Shown: piece after piece, positions 22,611 through 28,533 of the stretch
How the letters are laid out: each line of letters begins with the position of its first letter
Numbering within the stretch: position 1 is the stretch's first letter
Source of the DNA: a virus
Direction: 5' to 3' (one strand)
DNA length: 28,686 nucleotides
IMG/VR virus record: IMGVR_UViG_3300031658_000075
Span: 1 to 28,686 of that record
Made by a program: the position numbers and the translations under genes
Notes under the pieces: model-generated
Database searches by the model: none
What the model was told of the DNA's origin: nothing
Seen by the model: the letters and a program-made list of their open reading frames with translations, nothing else

Positions 22611-22811
22611 TTATTTCATTTTTATTTTTAGTAACCAGTTTGGGTTTTTATGCTTCTGAACAAATTCTAATGCTTTAGTATATGTTCTAGCATCTGATAA
22701 ATGACAATAGCTTCCATTGTCTCCTTTAAATTTACCAACAATTTCATACTCTGGTTTTAAATCTGCTAGTTGCTTTCCCATATCTCCAAATAATCCGTCT
22801 AGTATGCTCAT
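22611..22811 (-). CDS. Hypothetical protein (66 aa)
   Basis: 66 residues from the ATG at 22811: MSILDGLFGDMGKQLADLKP, then YEIVGKFKGDNGSYC and a C-terminal helix YTKALEFVQKHKNPNWLLKIK. I chose this start because the frame upstream (to 22877) lies on top of another convincing small gene that ends at 22817, and AATAATG-type spacing follows that stop. The KALEFVQKHKN part resembles short phage proteins that read a substrate through a beta sheet, but no family is certain. Confidence 0.6.
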   Translation of the reverse strand: MSILDGLFGDMGKQLADLKPEYEIVGKFKGDNGSYCHLSDARTYTKALEFVQKHKNPNWLLKIKMK

Positions 22812-22816
22812 ATTAT

Positions 22817-22951
22817 TTAGCCTTTTAAATAAATTTGTAATTCTTTTTTTGCATTTTTTATACTTCCTACAATCCACATTGCCCAGTATCCATTTACAAA
22901 TACATCGTGTCCATTATTTTTCTTTTCAAATCTTTTCATTGTCTGTTTCAT
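22817..22951 (-). CDS. Small hypothetical protein (44 aa)
   Basis: ATG at 22951, TAA at 22817-22819, five bases before the next ATG. It reads MKQTMKRFEKKNNGHDVF, then VNGYWAMWIVGSIKNAKKEL. It is basic with a Trp-rich centre and a short helix. A second in-frame ATG at 22939 (MKRFEKK) may be the true start. It follows a strong stem-loop at 22975-22992. No family recognised; spacing to the next gene argues that it is translated. Confidence 0.5.
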   Translation of the reverse strand: MKQTMKRFEKKNNGHDVFVNGYWAMWIVGSIKNAKKELQIYLKG

Positions 22952-22974
22952 AGTTTCTGGTTTAAGTTATTAGT

Positions 22975-22992
22975 AGGAGGGTTTCCCCTCCC
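22975..22992 (-). other. GC-rich stem-loop with GAAA loop
   Basis: On the minus strand GGGAGGG, GAAA loop, CCCTCCT forms six G-C/A-T pairs plus one G-U pair. It lies 11 bases after the stop of the 74-residue gene and about 25 bases before the next start. No T run follows, so it is more likely an mRNA stability or processing element than an intrinsic terminator. Confidence 0.55.
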
Positions 22993-23003
22993 TTTAATTA
23001 GTT

Positions 23004-23228
23004 CTAGTTTTTTGCTCTATTCTCTATAATATCAAAAGCATTATCTCTCAAATTATATCCTCTGTTTGTGTAGCTTCTTGAAAGTTCAAGATATTTTTTA
23101 GTTAAACTTGGCATATCCATTTTGCTCAGTTGTAAATAAGCATTTACACAATTATGTGCCATTGCAAAATATTCATCTGCTATTACATTTAATTTAGTTG
23201 CTTTTGTGTATCTGTCTTCTCTAGTCAT
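23004..23228 (-). CDS. Hypothetical helical protein (74 aa)
   Basis: 74 residues, almost wholly helical by pattern: MTREDRYTKATKLNVIADEYF, shown in part as RYTKATKLNVIADEYF, then YLQLSKMDMPSLTKKYLELS and a final basic helix. It is the first gene behind the promoter-leader copy at 23229-23295, so it should be made early and well. A strong GAAA-loop hairpin follows its stop. No family recognised; small helical leader-operon proteins of phages often bind host proteins, which is only a suggestion. Confidence 0.6.
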   Translation of the reverse strand: MTREDRYTKATKLNVIADEYFAMAHNCVNAYLQLSKMDMPSLTKKYLELSRSYTNRGYNLRDNAFDIIENRAKN

Positions 23229-23295
23229 CTTGTGTGTGTTAGGTTAGTATCTATTTCTGTTACACAAATATAGAAAATAATATTTACATATGAAC
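23229..23295 (-). promoter_or_regulatory. Early promoter with conserved leader (copy 3)
   Basis: Minus-strand -7 box TATATTTG at 23265-23272 matches the Bacteroidota consensus TAnnTTTG. It is followed by GTAACAG and a 36-base leader carrying TACTAACCTAACACAC up to the ATG at 23228. The -33 region is weak (GTTCATATG). The box, the leader motif and their spacing are shared with the copies at 26429 and 27031. Confidence 0.75.
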
Positions 23296-23771
23296 TACTC
23301 TGACAGAAAACTTTTTAAACTTATTTCTGAGCTTCTTTCTCCAAGACTTGACCACTCTCCATCTTGTTTTGCTTTCTGGTTTTGTCTCTCTATCATTATT
23401 AGATTGTTTCTATCTATATCAAATTGCTTTAGCCAACCTAACACCATGCCACCATCTACTCTGTCGTACACCTTTTCTCTTGTCTTAGCCACTTTTAGAC
23501 ACATTCCTATGTCATAGTAGTTAAAGTGTCTATACTCCCCACATATCAAGTAAGCTGATTCTGTAAGTTGTGCATCTGACATCTTTGATTTGCAATTATA
23601 AAAGTCTTGTAATTGGATAAGCATTAATTTTATAATGTCAATAGTCATTTCTTCATTGTCTAAGAATTGTCTGTACAATGATTTTGGCTTGTGAACTAAT
23701 GCAATATCTATTATGTCAGACATTTTCATTTTTAAGACTTGAATATTGAACCCAGAATCAACTGGGCTCAT
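23295..23771 (-). CDS. Replication-associated protein (helicase-loader-position gene)
   Basis: 158 residues from the ATG at 23771, which lies 8 bases after the initiator stop; an earlier ATG at 23837 would overlap the initiator by 59 bases and is less likely. The centre, LTESAYLICGEYRHFNYYDI followed by GMCLKVAKTREKVYDRVDGG and WLKQF, resembles a family found next to replication initiators in Bacteroidota phages and plasmids (DUF6633-like from memory). The first 50 residues are unconserved. By position after a winged-helix initiator it may load the host helicase or stabilise the initiation complex. No Walker motif is visible, so it is not a DnaC-type ATPase. Confidence 0.6.
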   Translation of the reverse strand: MSPVDSGFNIQVLKMKMSDIIDIALVHKPKSLYRQFLDNEEMTIDIIKLMLIQLQDFYNCKSKMSDAQLTESAYLICGEYRHFNYYDIGMCLKVAKTREKVYDRVDGGMVLGWLKQFDIDRNNLIMIERQNQKAKQDGEWSSLGERSSEISLKSFLSE

Positions 23772-23778
23772 TATTTGT

Positions 23779-24546
23779 CTATCTGTACTTGGCGAGGATG
23801 TCTTCGGCAAGAGATTTTGTGCTGGTCGCTTTTCCATTTTTTAGCTGGTTTATTATGTTAGTTATGTTAGAATTTATCTGAGATAATTTTACTTGTTTTC
23901 TGGTAAAGTCATCTAAAGAATCCCAGTTGCTGAAAATATACTGAAAGCTAATCTTACAATTATCTTCTGGCATTCCTTTGTTTGTAGATACTTTAATTAG
24001 ATAACTAATGATTTGTTTTAAGGCCTTACCCTCCATACCATTAATTTTGCAAGGAGCATCAAATTGTTTTAGACAAAAGCTATCATAGATAGCAAGCATA
24101 TCTTTATAGTATTTGTTTTTACTATCTGTATTACTATCTGTAAGTTTACTATATGGTATAGGTTGGCTGACTTCAACTATTGCATTAGTCATTTCCGTCT
24201 GTTCCATTGGCTGATTTGTGCTAATGGTATTGTTGCTATTAATAAATGAGGTTTCATCTATAAATGCATACCATTTAGTCCTATCATATTTTGCCTTATT
24301 ATAGTTTCCTACAAGCAATACTTCTTGGTCAACTAATGACTTTAAGATTCTTTTTATTTGTCCTATACTCCAGAAAGGAAATAACTCTTTAAAAGCTACT
24401 TGAGAATTATATGTCCATGTTCTTCCATCGTGATTAGAATATTTATTAGCTCTGTTCTTGTTTATCCAGAACTGAAAATTCTTAATCATGATAGCTTCAT
24501 TTACTCCATATTTGTCTGCATATGATATGTTGAATGAATACTCCAT
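23779..24546 (-). CDS. Replication initiator, winged-helix / DnaD-like
   Basis: 255 residues. The N-terminus, MEYSFNISYADKYGVNEAIM and IKNFQFWINKNRAN, then GRTWTYNSQVAFKELFPFWS, QIKRILKSLVDQEVLLVGNY and a KWYAF strand (to about residue 115), is the winged-helix domain of phage replisome organisers. After a Ser/Asn-rich linker (120-165) a C-terminal helical domain (FDAPCKINGMEGKALKQII; NCKISFQYIFSNWDSL) ends in a basic tail. It would bind the phage origin and recruit the host helicase; no phage helicase or polymerase is encoded. The origin may lie inside this gene, as in many phages, but I see no clear iteron array. Confidence 0.75.
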   Translation of the reverse strand: MEYSFNISYADKYGVNEAIMIKNFQFWINKNRANKYSNHDGRTWTYNSQVAFKELFPFWSIGQIKRILKSLVDQEVLLVGNYNKAKYDRTKWYAFIDETSFINSNNTISTNQPMEQTEMTNAIVEVSQPIPYSKLTDSNTDSKNKYYKDMLAIYDSFCLKQFDAPCKINGMEGKALKQIISYLIKVSTNKGMPEDNCKISFQYIFSNWDSLDDFTRKQVKLSQINSNITNIINQLKNGKATSTKSLAEDILAKYR

Positions 24547-24548
24547 GC

Positions 24549-24761
24549 TTACATCTTCTTTAGCTTAGCTAATACCTCGTTTACGGACACTTTAGATACT
24601 TTAGCTATGTGAGGTGCATATTTGTAAATAGTGTCCCCAGCACGACAGATTTTATCTATCGTTGGTCTGGAAACATTTAGCTTTATCATGGCTTCTGCTT
24701 TAGTATCAAAATACAATTTGATTAGCTTGCCGTTTTTGTTGTGTGGTTCAAATGCTATCAT
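24549..24761 (-). CDS. Small helix-turn-helix protein
   Basis: 70 residues. A helix-turn-helix fits FDTKAEAMIKLNVSRPTIDK (18-37), followed by ICRAGDTIYKYAPHIAKVSK and a basic C-terminal helix. Two bases separate it from the SSB-like gene upstream and from the initiator gene downstream, so it belongs to the replication operon. It may regulate that operon or assist the initiator. It is not a typical Cro or CI protein, and no divergent promoter pair or operator array is seen. Confidence 0.6.
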   Translation of the reverse strand: MIAFEPHNKNGKLIKLYFDTKAEAMIKLNVSRPTIDKICRAGDTIYKYAPHIAKVSKVSVNEVLAKLKKM

Positions 24762-24763
24762 AG

Positions 24764-25276
24764 TTAAAATGGTAAATCGTTAGCTTCATCTTTTACTTGT
24801 GGCTCTGATGGAGAAACCACTTTTACTTCTGACCAATCACTTGGTAGTTGAGTTTCTGCATTGCCGTTTACGAAAGCTACAAACCTTTCAGCAGTTTTCA
24901 ATACATCAACCTCAGATGGTTTTAACTCTGGATTAATAGCATGAAAATCAACTGATGCTTTTAGCATTGATTGTCTTACTATTTTAGTTTGAACATCATC
25001 ACTTTTACCAAATGCTTTAGCTGGAGAACCTCCACCAGAAAAACCTCCTTGAGATGGTTGCGAATAATGTGGTTTAATCTTTGGAAATTTACCTCCATGA
25101 TATTCGTATTCTGTTTCAGAACCTACCTCAAATTTATTTTGGTCTTTAGATTTAGAAGAATACTCTCCAACATCTCCATTCTGAAATACTATTTCATTCT
25201 TAAACATTACTCCATAGCTTCCTTCCCAAGTTCCATTGGCTTGAACGCTCATTACTTTTGACTTTTTTACTTCCAT
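24764..25276 (-). CDS. ssb: Single-stranded DNA-binding protein-like
   Basis: 170 residues. The N-terminal 70 residues (VMSVQANGTWEGSYGVMFKN, then VFQNGDVGEYSSKS and SETEYEYHGGKFPKIKP) look like an OB fold with several aromatics. A Gly/Ser-rich linker (PSQGGFSGGGSPAKA) follows, then a helical part (TKIVRQSMLKASVDFH) and a tail ending DEANDLPF. The acidic DLPF end is the mark of bacterial SSBs, which recruit replication proteins through it. The helical insert before the tail is longer than in E. coli SSB. It is the first gene of the replication operon, behind a promoter at 25298. Confidence 0.75.
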   Translation of the reverse strand: MEVKKSKVMSVQANGTWEGSYGVMFKNEIVFQNGDVGEYSSKSKDQNKFEVGSETEYEYHGGKFPKIKPHYSQPSQGGFSGGGSPAKAFGKSDDVQTKIVRQSMLKASVDFHAINPELKPSEVDVLKTAERFVAFVNGNAETQLPSDWSEVKVVSPSEPQVKDEANDLPF

Positions 25277-25325
25277 AATTTCTGTTTGTTGTTTGTGTAA
25301 ATATAGTAAATTTATTTGTTATTCC
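25277..25325 (-). promoter_or_regulatory. Promoter of the replication operon (diverged copy)
   Basis: The minus strand reads AATAAATTTACTATATTTAC: the same TTTACTATATTT core as the two upstream copies, but the last base of the TAnnTTTG box is A (box at 25298-25305) and the leader is different (CACAAACAACAAACAG). The spacer reaches into the end of the upstream gene. It probably gives weaker or later expression of the SSB and initiator genes. Confidence 0.6.
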
Positions 25326-25632
25326 AGCCCTTAATCTCTGATACAACCTCACTTGTCTGATTCTTTTTTCTATCCTTATATCTATGTCCTCTAAGTTCTG
25401 GATGCACTTCTTGTAGCTTTGCTCTGCATCGTCTTATACTAGATGGATTAGATAGCTTACCATCGGCTATTAGCTGCAATGTCTCGTGTGCTGAATGACT
25501 ATGCATGTCTAAACCTAGTATTCTTATTTCTTGCCACCAAACAGAAGCTAATAGCTTCATGTCGTCATCTCTTAAATGTGGTGAAGATGTTAGAAATACT
25601 TTAATCATCTTTTCGTGCTTCTTAATTTTCAT
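25312..25632 (-). CDS. Conserved phage protein of unknown function (106 aa)
   Basis: 106 residues from the ATG at 25632; the longer frame to 25680 covers the end of the upstream gene, whereas this start overlaps it by only 11 bases. The sequence SSPHLRDDDMKLLASVWWQE, then GKLSNPSSIRRCRAKLQEVH and PELRGHRYKDRK is a pattern I recall from small proteins in many Bacteroidota phages and prophages, near replication genes. The SIRRCRAKLQ segment may be a DNA-binding helix. No enzyme motif is seen. The stop lies inside the promoter of the replication operon. Confidence 0.65.
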   Translation of the reverse strand: MKIKKHEKMIKVFLTSSPHLRDDDMKLLASVWWQEIRILGLDMHSHSAHETLQLIADGKLSNPSSIRRCRAKLQEVHPELRGHRYKDRKKNQTSEVVSEIKGWNNK

Positions 25633-25978
25633 GTTTTTCCTCTGTTTCATTAGCATTAATTTGTGCTTCAACCCAAGCATCAGATTGATAAACTTTATAA
25701 GATGGCTCTAAATCTTCCTCTTCCCATTGCTCCAACATTAATTTTATGGATATTTTCTGGTTATCAGTCATTTTAGTATATAGCCAATCTGGAAATTCTA
25801 CATTCCAATTAGTTGTCCAGTAAACTCCATCTTTAACTACAACATCCTCTGTTAATGTTGTTAGTTTTTTAGGTAGAAAAATCATGCTAGGTTCTCCATA
25901 TTTACTGAAGTCAATTGCGTATGCTTTATCTGTACTTGCATTTTTGATGTATTGTTGTTTTTGTAGTTTAAGCTTCAT
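25622..25978 (-). CDS. Hypothetical protein (118 aa)
   Basis: 118 residues. The first half is strand-rich and basic (MKLKLQKQQYIKNASTDKAY, then IFLPKKLTTLTEDVVVKDGV), the centre is Trp-rich (YWTTNWNVEFPDWLYTKM) and the end strongly acidic (QWEEEDLEPSYKVYQ, ANETEEKHEN). No known domain. It overlaps both neighbours (11 bases each side) within the operon started by the promoter at 26429-26495. Acidic early proteins can mimic DNA, but nothing proves it here. Confidence 0.6.
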   Translation of the reverse strand: MKLKLQKQQYIKNASTDKAYAIDFSKYGEPSMIFLPKKLTTLTEDVVVKDGVYWTTNWNVEFPDWLYTKMTDNQKISIKLMLEQWEEEDLEPSYKVYQSDAWVEAQINANETEEKHEN

Positions 25979-26153
25979 AATATCTGATTTCTTTGTTGTA
26001 GAATTTACCTACATAGTTAATATGAGTTCTAGTTGTCTTGCTCCAGTATCCTAATTCTTCAATATGGTTGTCATGAATTATTGCTACTTTGGTTGTGTAA
26101 GAATACACATCAGTTCCAAACATGATATGTAGATTGTTTTTTAGCTTTTCCAT
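25968..26153 (-). CDS. Small hypothetical protein (61 aa)
   Basis: 61 residues: MEKLKNNLHIMFGTDVYSY, then TTKVAIIHDNHIEELGYWSK and TTRTHINYVGKFYN. The pattern YSYxTxVA followed by WSxTTxxHINY recurs in small phage proteins of several host groups, from memory, so I regard it as a real conserved family without a known function. The last base of its upstream neighbour is shared with its ATG, and its end overlaps the next gene by 11 bases. Confidence 0.6.
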   Translation of the reverse strand: MEKLKNNLHIMFGTDVYSYTTKVAIIHDNHIEELGYWSKTTRTHINYVGKFYNKEIRYYEA

Positions 26154-26428
26154 TAGATGTTTGTGTTATGAGTTGTTGCTTCATTGTATATCTCCATAAA
26201 ATTTGCAAGTAATTTCTCGCCAGTACCTTTGATACCAAAATACTTTTTTACATCTGTTACTCTCCAATTTCTATTAGGCTTCATTCCTAATTTCACATAT
26301 AAGTTCAAGTCCCGCTTTGTTATAATTAGATTCCATCTACTCCACTTCATTGGAATTCCATTTACATTTGTTCCTTTGCCTATCAACTCATCTGTTTGAT
26401 ATTGGCTAATTGTGTTTTTTGTTTTCAT
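26153..26428 (-). CDS. Hypothetical early protein (91 aa)
   Basis: 91 residues, basic. It starts MKTKNTISQYQTDELIGKG and has a central WSRWNLIITKRDLNLYVKLG (29-48, counting approximate), then MKPNRNWRVTDVKKYFGIKG and a helical end. The NWRVTDVKKYFGI segment resembles small phage proteins I cannot name. It is the first gene behind the clearest promoter-leader copy (26429-26495), so it is probably transcribed immediately after infection. Confidence 0.6.
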   Translation of the reverse strand: MKTKNTISQYQTDELIGKGTNVNGIPMKWSRWNLIITKRDLNLYVKLGMKPNRNWRVTDVKKYFGIKGTGEKLLANFMEIYNEATTHNTNI

Positions 26429-26495
26429 CTGTCTGTATCTAGGTTAGTATTGCTCTTTGTTACACAAATATAGTAAATTTATTTTATATACACAA
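26429..26495 (-). promoter_or_regulatory. Early promoter with conserved leader (copy 2, best match)
   Basis: Minus strand: TTG (26493-26495), a 20-base spacer, then TATATTTG (26465-26472). This is a full match to the Bacteroidota -33/-7 promoter. A 36-base leader follows, carrying GTGTAACAAA and TACTAACCTAGA before the ATG at 26428. No Shine-Dalgarno sequence is present, as usual in this phylum. Confidence 0.82.
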
Positions 26496-26506
26496 TGTCA
26501 GCATAA

Positions 26507-26716
26507 TTATATTATTGGATTTTTTGGTCTGCCTAAATAAACCCATTCTTTTACTGAGCCACCATTTAATAAAGTAATTTCTCCAGATTTCCACTTGCTT
26601 AATCTGTCGCAATATTTCTCATACATTGCATCTAATTCTGCTTGTTGTTCTTGAGCGTAAGCATATGGATTATCTCCATATACTTGCTCTACATACTTTT
26701 CAAATACTCTGCTCAT
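26507..26716 (-). CDS. Hypothetical early protein (69 aa)
   Basis: 69 residues. It begins MSRVFEKYVEQVYGDNPYAY and continues as an acidic helix (AQEQQAELDAMYEKYCDRLS), then a short strand region SGEITLLNGGSVKEWVYLG. No known family. It starts two bases after the upstream stop and is the last gene of the first early operon; the next promoter lies just beyond its stop. Confidence 0.55.
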   Translation of the reverse strand: MSRVFEKYVEQVYGDNPYAYAQEQQAELDAMYEKYCDRLSKWKSGEITLLNGGSVKEWVYLGRPKNPII

Positions 26717-26718
26717 AA

Positions 26719-27030
26719 TTAAAATTTTATAGTGTTAGACTCTTTCATATCATTATATGTCTTGTTTTCTTGAATACTTAACTTATTTACACAAGCCTTT
26801 TTTTCATTCCAGAAACCATATAGTGTTGTTACTTTATTATAAAGTATGTTAGTTGAACAATCAGTATATTCAGCATATTTATGTTTAGCCTCTATTCTGT
26901 CATTAAACATTAGGCAATAACAATCTCCATCCATTTGAATTGCTACAAAATACGTTAGGTCATACTTGAGTATCTTAGTTTCATTTCTTCTTTTATGCAT
27001 TGCTTTTTTTAACTTGCTCGAAATTTTCAT
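26719..27030 (-). CDS. Hypothetical early protein (103 aa)
   Basis: 103 residues, basic N-terminus (MKISSKLKKAMHKRRNETK) then strands: YDLTYFVAIQMDGDCYCLMF and DRIEAKHKYAEYTDC, with four cysteines spread through the protein. No motif is diagnostic. It is the first gene after the promoter-leader copy at 27031-27100 and thus likely one of the first phage proteins made. Small basic early proteins often target host transcription or defence; I have no direct evidence for that here. Confidence 0.55.
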   Translation of the reverse strand: MKISSKLKKAMHKRRNETKILKYDLTYFVAIQMDGDCYCLMFNDRIEAKHKYAEYTDCSTNILYNKVTTLYGFWNEKKACVNKLSIQENKTYNDMKESNTIKF

Positions 27031-27100
27031 TTGTCTGTCTGTTAGGTTACTACTCTGTTATTGTTACACAAATATAGTAAATATATTTTATATACTACTA
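27031..27100 (-). promoter_or_regulatory. First early promoter with conserved leader (copy 1)
   Basis: Minus-strand TATATTTG at 27069-27076 preceded by the shared TTTAC, with an AT-rich spacer and no clear TTG at -33. The 38-base leader has GTGTAACAATAAC and AGTAACCTAACAGACAG before the ATG at 27030. It lies directly after the late terminator at 27102-27124. Confidence 0.75.
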
Positions 27101-27101
27101 T

Positions 27102-27124
27102 AAAAAAAGGGAAATATTATTCCC
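27102..27124 (-). terminator. Terminator at the end of the lysis genes
   Basis: Minus strand GGGAA, short AT loop, TTCCC, then seven T. The stop codon of the holin-like gene (27117-27119) lies in the loop. Only about 25 bases separate it from the -7 box of the first early promoter. It probably ends late transcripts that come round through portal and lysis genes, keeping late and early units apart. Confidence 0.65.
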
Positions 27125-27329
27125 TCTTAAATACACTAAAGCATAAAGGCAATACTGCAATAAAGCAAAGCACCACATTTAGCTCTGAAAGTCCATTAGT
27201 AGATATGTCAGCTAATGCTCCAGCTATAAGTATTCCAGATACACTTCGTTTAGCACTCCATTTCTTCTGTCTTACGCCCTCTTTAAACACTTCTGGTAGT
27301 TGTGCTAGTGATTTTAATAATAGTTTCAT
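27117..27329 (-). CDS. Holin-like membrane protein (70 aa)
   Basis: 70 residues. A basic N-terminal amphipathic segment (LPEVFKEGVRQKKWSAKR) precedes two hydrophobic stretches: VSGILIAGALADIS (about 30-43) and LNVVLCFIAVLPLCFSVF (about 50-67), ending FKRE. Two short membrane helices and the small size fit a holin that opens the inner membrane for the endolysin. It lies 22 bases after the endolysin stop. The holin call is by topology and context, without sequence family support; it may be another small membrane protein. Confidence 0.55.
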   Translation of the reverse strand: MKLLLKSLAQLPEVFKEGVRQKKWSAKRSVSGILIAGALADISTNGLSELNVVLCFIAVLPLCFSVFKRE

Positions 27330-27351
27330 ATACGCAATGTTTTAGTGTTGG

Positions 27352-27705
27352 TTAATAAAGCCACATTACTTCACTTGGAAGTTCTGTGTCATCGTCTGCA
27401 TGAATAAATGTCTTAGCAATTCCTATTCTAGTAAATCCAGAGTCTAATAAAGCATGAACAATCAACATTCTTTGATGCGAACTTGTACATTTAATATCAA
27501 AAGCAGTTCCTCTTAAATGAGCCGATGATATTTTACCACCAACTTCTTCATTCTTGGCTTTACACCTCCAGCTGGAGTTAATTACAAATGAAGTATCAGC
27601 CATTTCACGAGCTAAATCTAGTCGATGCAATGAATCTTGGTTTATCATGTCATAACAACTCCCACAACAACAATTAAATTCATTAGGTTGGAAATGCTTA
27701 ATCAT
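27352..27705 (-). CDS. M15-family peptidase endolysin
   Basis: 117 residues, a compact zinc D-Ala-D-Ala carboxypeptidase-like enzyme. The metal site is His63 and Asp70 in SAHLRGTAFDIK with His102 in TFIHAD. Upstream residues SSWRCKAKNEEVGG (44-57) match the substrate-side loop of the family. It cuts peptide cross-links of the host cell wall at the end of infection. The N-terminus has a CCCGSC cluster of unknown role. No signal peptide is seen, so it needs a holin; two small membrane proteins flank it. It overlaps the upstream membrane gene by 8 bases. Confidence 0.88.
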   Translation of the reverse strand: MIKHFQPNEFNCCCGSCYDMINQDSLHRLDLAREMADTSFVINSSWRCKAKNEEVGGKISSAHLRGTAFDIKCTSSHQRMLIVHALLDSGFTRIGIAKTFIHADDDTELPSEVMWLY

Positions 27706-27850
27706 CTTTTTTAGTGATTTTCTTAATGTTATAAATCAATGCCGTTATTAATACTGCTATTGTAAGCACAGATTCTATGTTTATTAATGTAAATCCCAAA
27801 GCACCAAAATTGACACTATTAAATACTAAGTAGTCTATTTTTTCTTGCAT
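27698..27850 (-). CDS. Small single-span membrane protein (50 aa), possible holin
   Basis: ATG at 27850, TAA at 27698-27700, overlapping the endolysin start by 8 bases. It reads MQEKIDYLVFNSVNFGALG, then a hydrophobic stretch IESVLTIAVLITALIYNI (about 25-42) and a basic end IKKITKKDD. One membrane helix with a positive C-terminus fits a small holin or a spanin-like accessory. Its place just before the endolysin supports a lysis role. Which of the two flanking membrane proteins is the holin cannot be decided by eye. Confidence 0.6.
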   Translation of the reverse strand: MQEKIDYLVFNSVNFGALGFTLINIESVLTIAVLITALIYNIKKITKKDD

Positions 27851-27957
27851 TTCTTTTTTAGATATAATTCAAGAAGTTTTTTGTTTTCTTCCTTTTGTTT
27901 AGAATTAGACAAACTGCCTTTACCTTTACCTTTACCTTTAACTATTAAATCCCCCAC
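27835..27957 (-). CDS. Possible small basic protein with non-ATG start
   Basis: An open frame fills the 87-base gap between the connector gene and the membrane protein gene. It has no ATG; a GTG at 27957 would give 40 residues: VGDLIVKGKGKGKGSLSNS, shown in part, then KQKEENKKLLELYLKKK and a TAG at 27835-27837 that overlaps the next gene by 16 bases. The KG repeats come from the hexamer repeat at 27917-27940. The helical second half looks protein-like and the overlap with the next start is typical of this genome. A TTG at the SLSNS part may be the start instead. Weak support. Confidence 0.3.
   Translation of the reverse strand: MGDLIVKGKGKGKGSLSNSKQKEENKKLLELYLKKKCKKK
27917..27940. repeat. 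Four perfect tandem copies of a hexamer
   Basis: CCTTTA repeated four times on the plus strand (TAAAGG on the minus strand). The first minus-strand copy contains the stop codon of the connector gene. A six-base unit keeps reading frames, so changes in copy number would lengthen the Gly-Lys run of the possible small gene without breaking it. Confidence 0.85.
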
Positions 27958-28531
27958 AACAATTCCATTTTGCTAATCGGTTAGTACCATAGTTCTGACC
28001 AGATATAGTTAAACCACCCTCAGAATATGCTTGTGTTTCTGGAGTCATTTGATTTAATGTATCTTGATTGTATTCTGGTAATGCAGAACTTACATTTCCT
28101 AGTAATAAATAATTAATTAATCTTTCAGTATAAAACTGAGCATTAGAACGTTCTGTATCAATTAATGAATTTACCTCATCTTGAGATAAGGAAGTCATAT
28201 TATCTATATTACGAGTACCAATAATACCATTACCTATGTTTCCATGAAGATAAGGATAGAAATAAACTAAAGTCCATTTTAAGGTACACATTTGAACATA
28301 ATCTTGTAGCAATGTTTCGTATGCTGAATTTCCAACATCAGTAATAGTACCATCTTTTATTTTAGACTTTAGAGTATTGTAAAGATTAGTACCAAGTATT
28401 GGTTGTATCTGACTATCTTGTGCTTGTATTATTGATGGTAATAAGTCGTTCTCATCTACATTTCCAGTAATGTGAGAATATGCCTTAATGTAATTAGCAT
28501 CTATGTATAATATTTGTTTAGGTAAAGCCAT
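27938..28531 (-). CDS. Head-tail connector / head completion protein
   Basis: 197 residues. The helical pattern ILYIDANYIKAYSHITGNV (7-25), then LLPSIIQAQDSQIQPILGTN and LYNTLKSKI, with a later AYETLLQDYVQMCTLKWTLV, is typical of connector proteins of Bacteroidota phages (DUF6712-like from memory), related to the gp6/gp15 class that dock below the portal. The C-terminus holds a CCGG. If the genome is circular, this gene follows directly after the portal, the usual arrangement. It starts two bases after the stop of the right-edge fragment. Confidence 0.65.
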   Translation of the reverse strand: MALPKQILYIDANYIKAYSHITGNVDENDLLPSIIQAQDSQIQPILGTNLYNTLKSKIKDGTITDVGNSAYETLLQDYVQMCTLKWTLVYFYPYLHGNIGNGIIGTRNIDNMTSLSQDEVNSLIDTERSNAQFYTERLINYLLLGNVSSALPEYNQDTLNQMTPETQAYSEGGLTISGQNYGTNRLAKWNCCGGFNS

Positions 28532-28533
28532 AT

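Noticed and set aside
22611-22877. Longer start for the 66-residue gene
   Set aside because: The extension covers a separate convincing 44-residue gene (22817-22951), and the internal ATG at 22811 is well placed after its stop.
23295-23837. Earlier start at 23837 for the initiator partner
   Set aside because: It would overlap the initiator by 59 bases with an unconserved leader; the ATG at 23771 fits the 8-base spacing after the initiator stop.
23779-24546. Replication origin with iterons inside the initiator gene
   Set aside because: Origins often lie there, but I saw no repeated array of direct repeats strong enough to report.
25312-25680. Longer start at 25680 for the 106-residue conserved protein
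   Set aside because: The ATG at 25632 gives a short overlap and starts at the part that resembles the family; the first 16 codons are Met/Lys/Leu shadow sequence.
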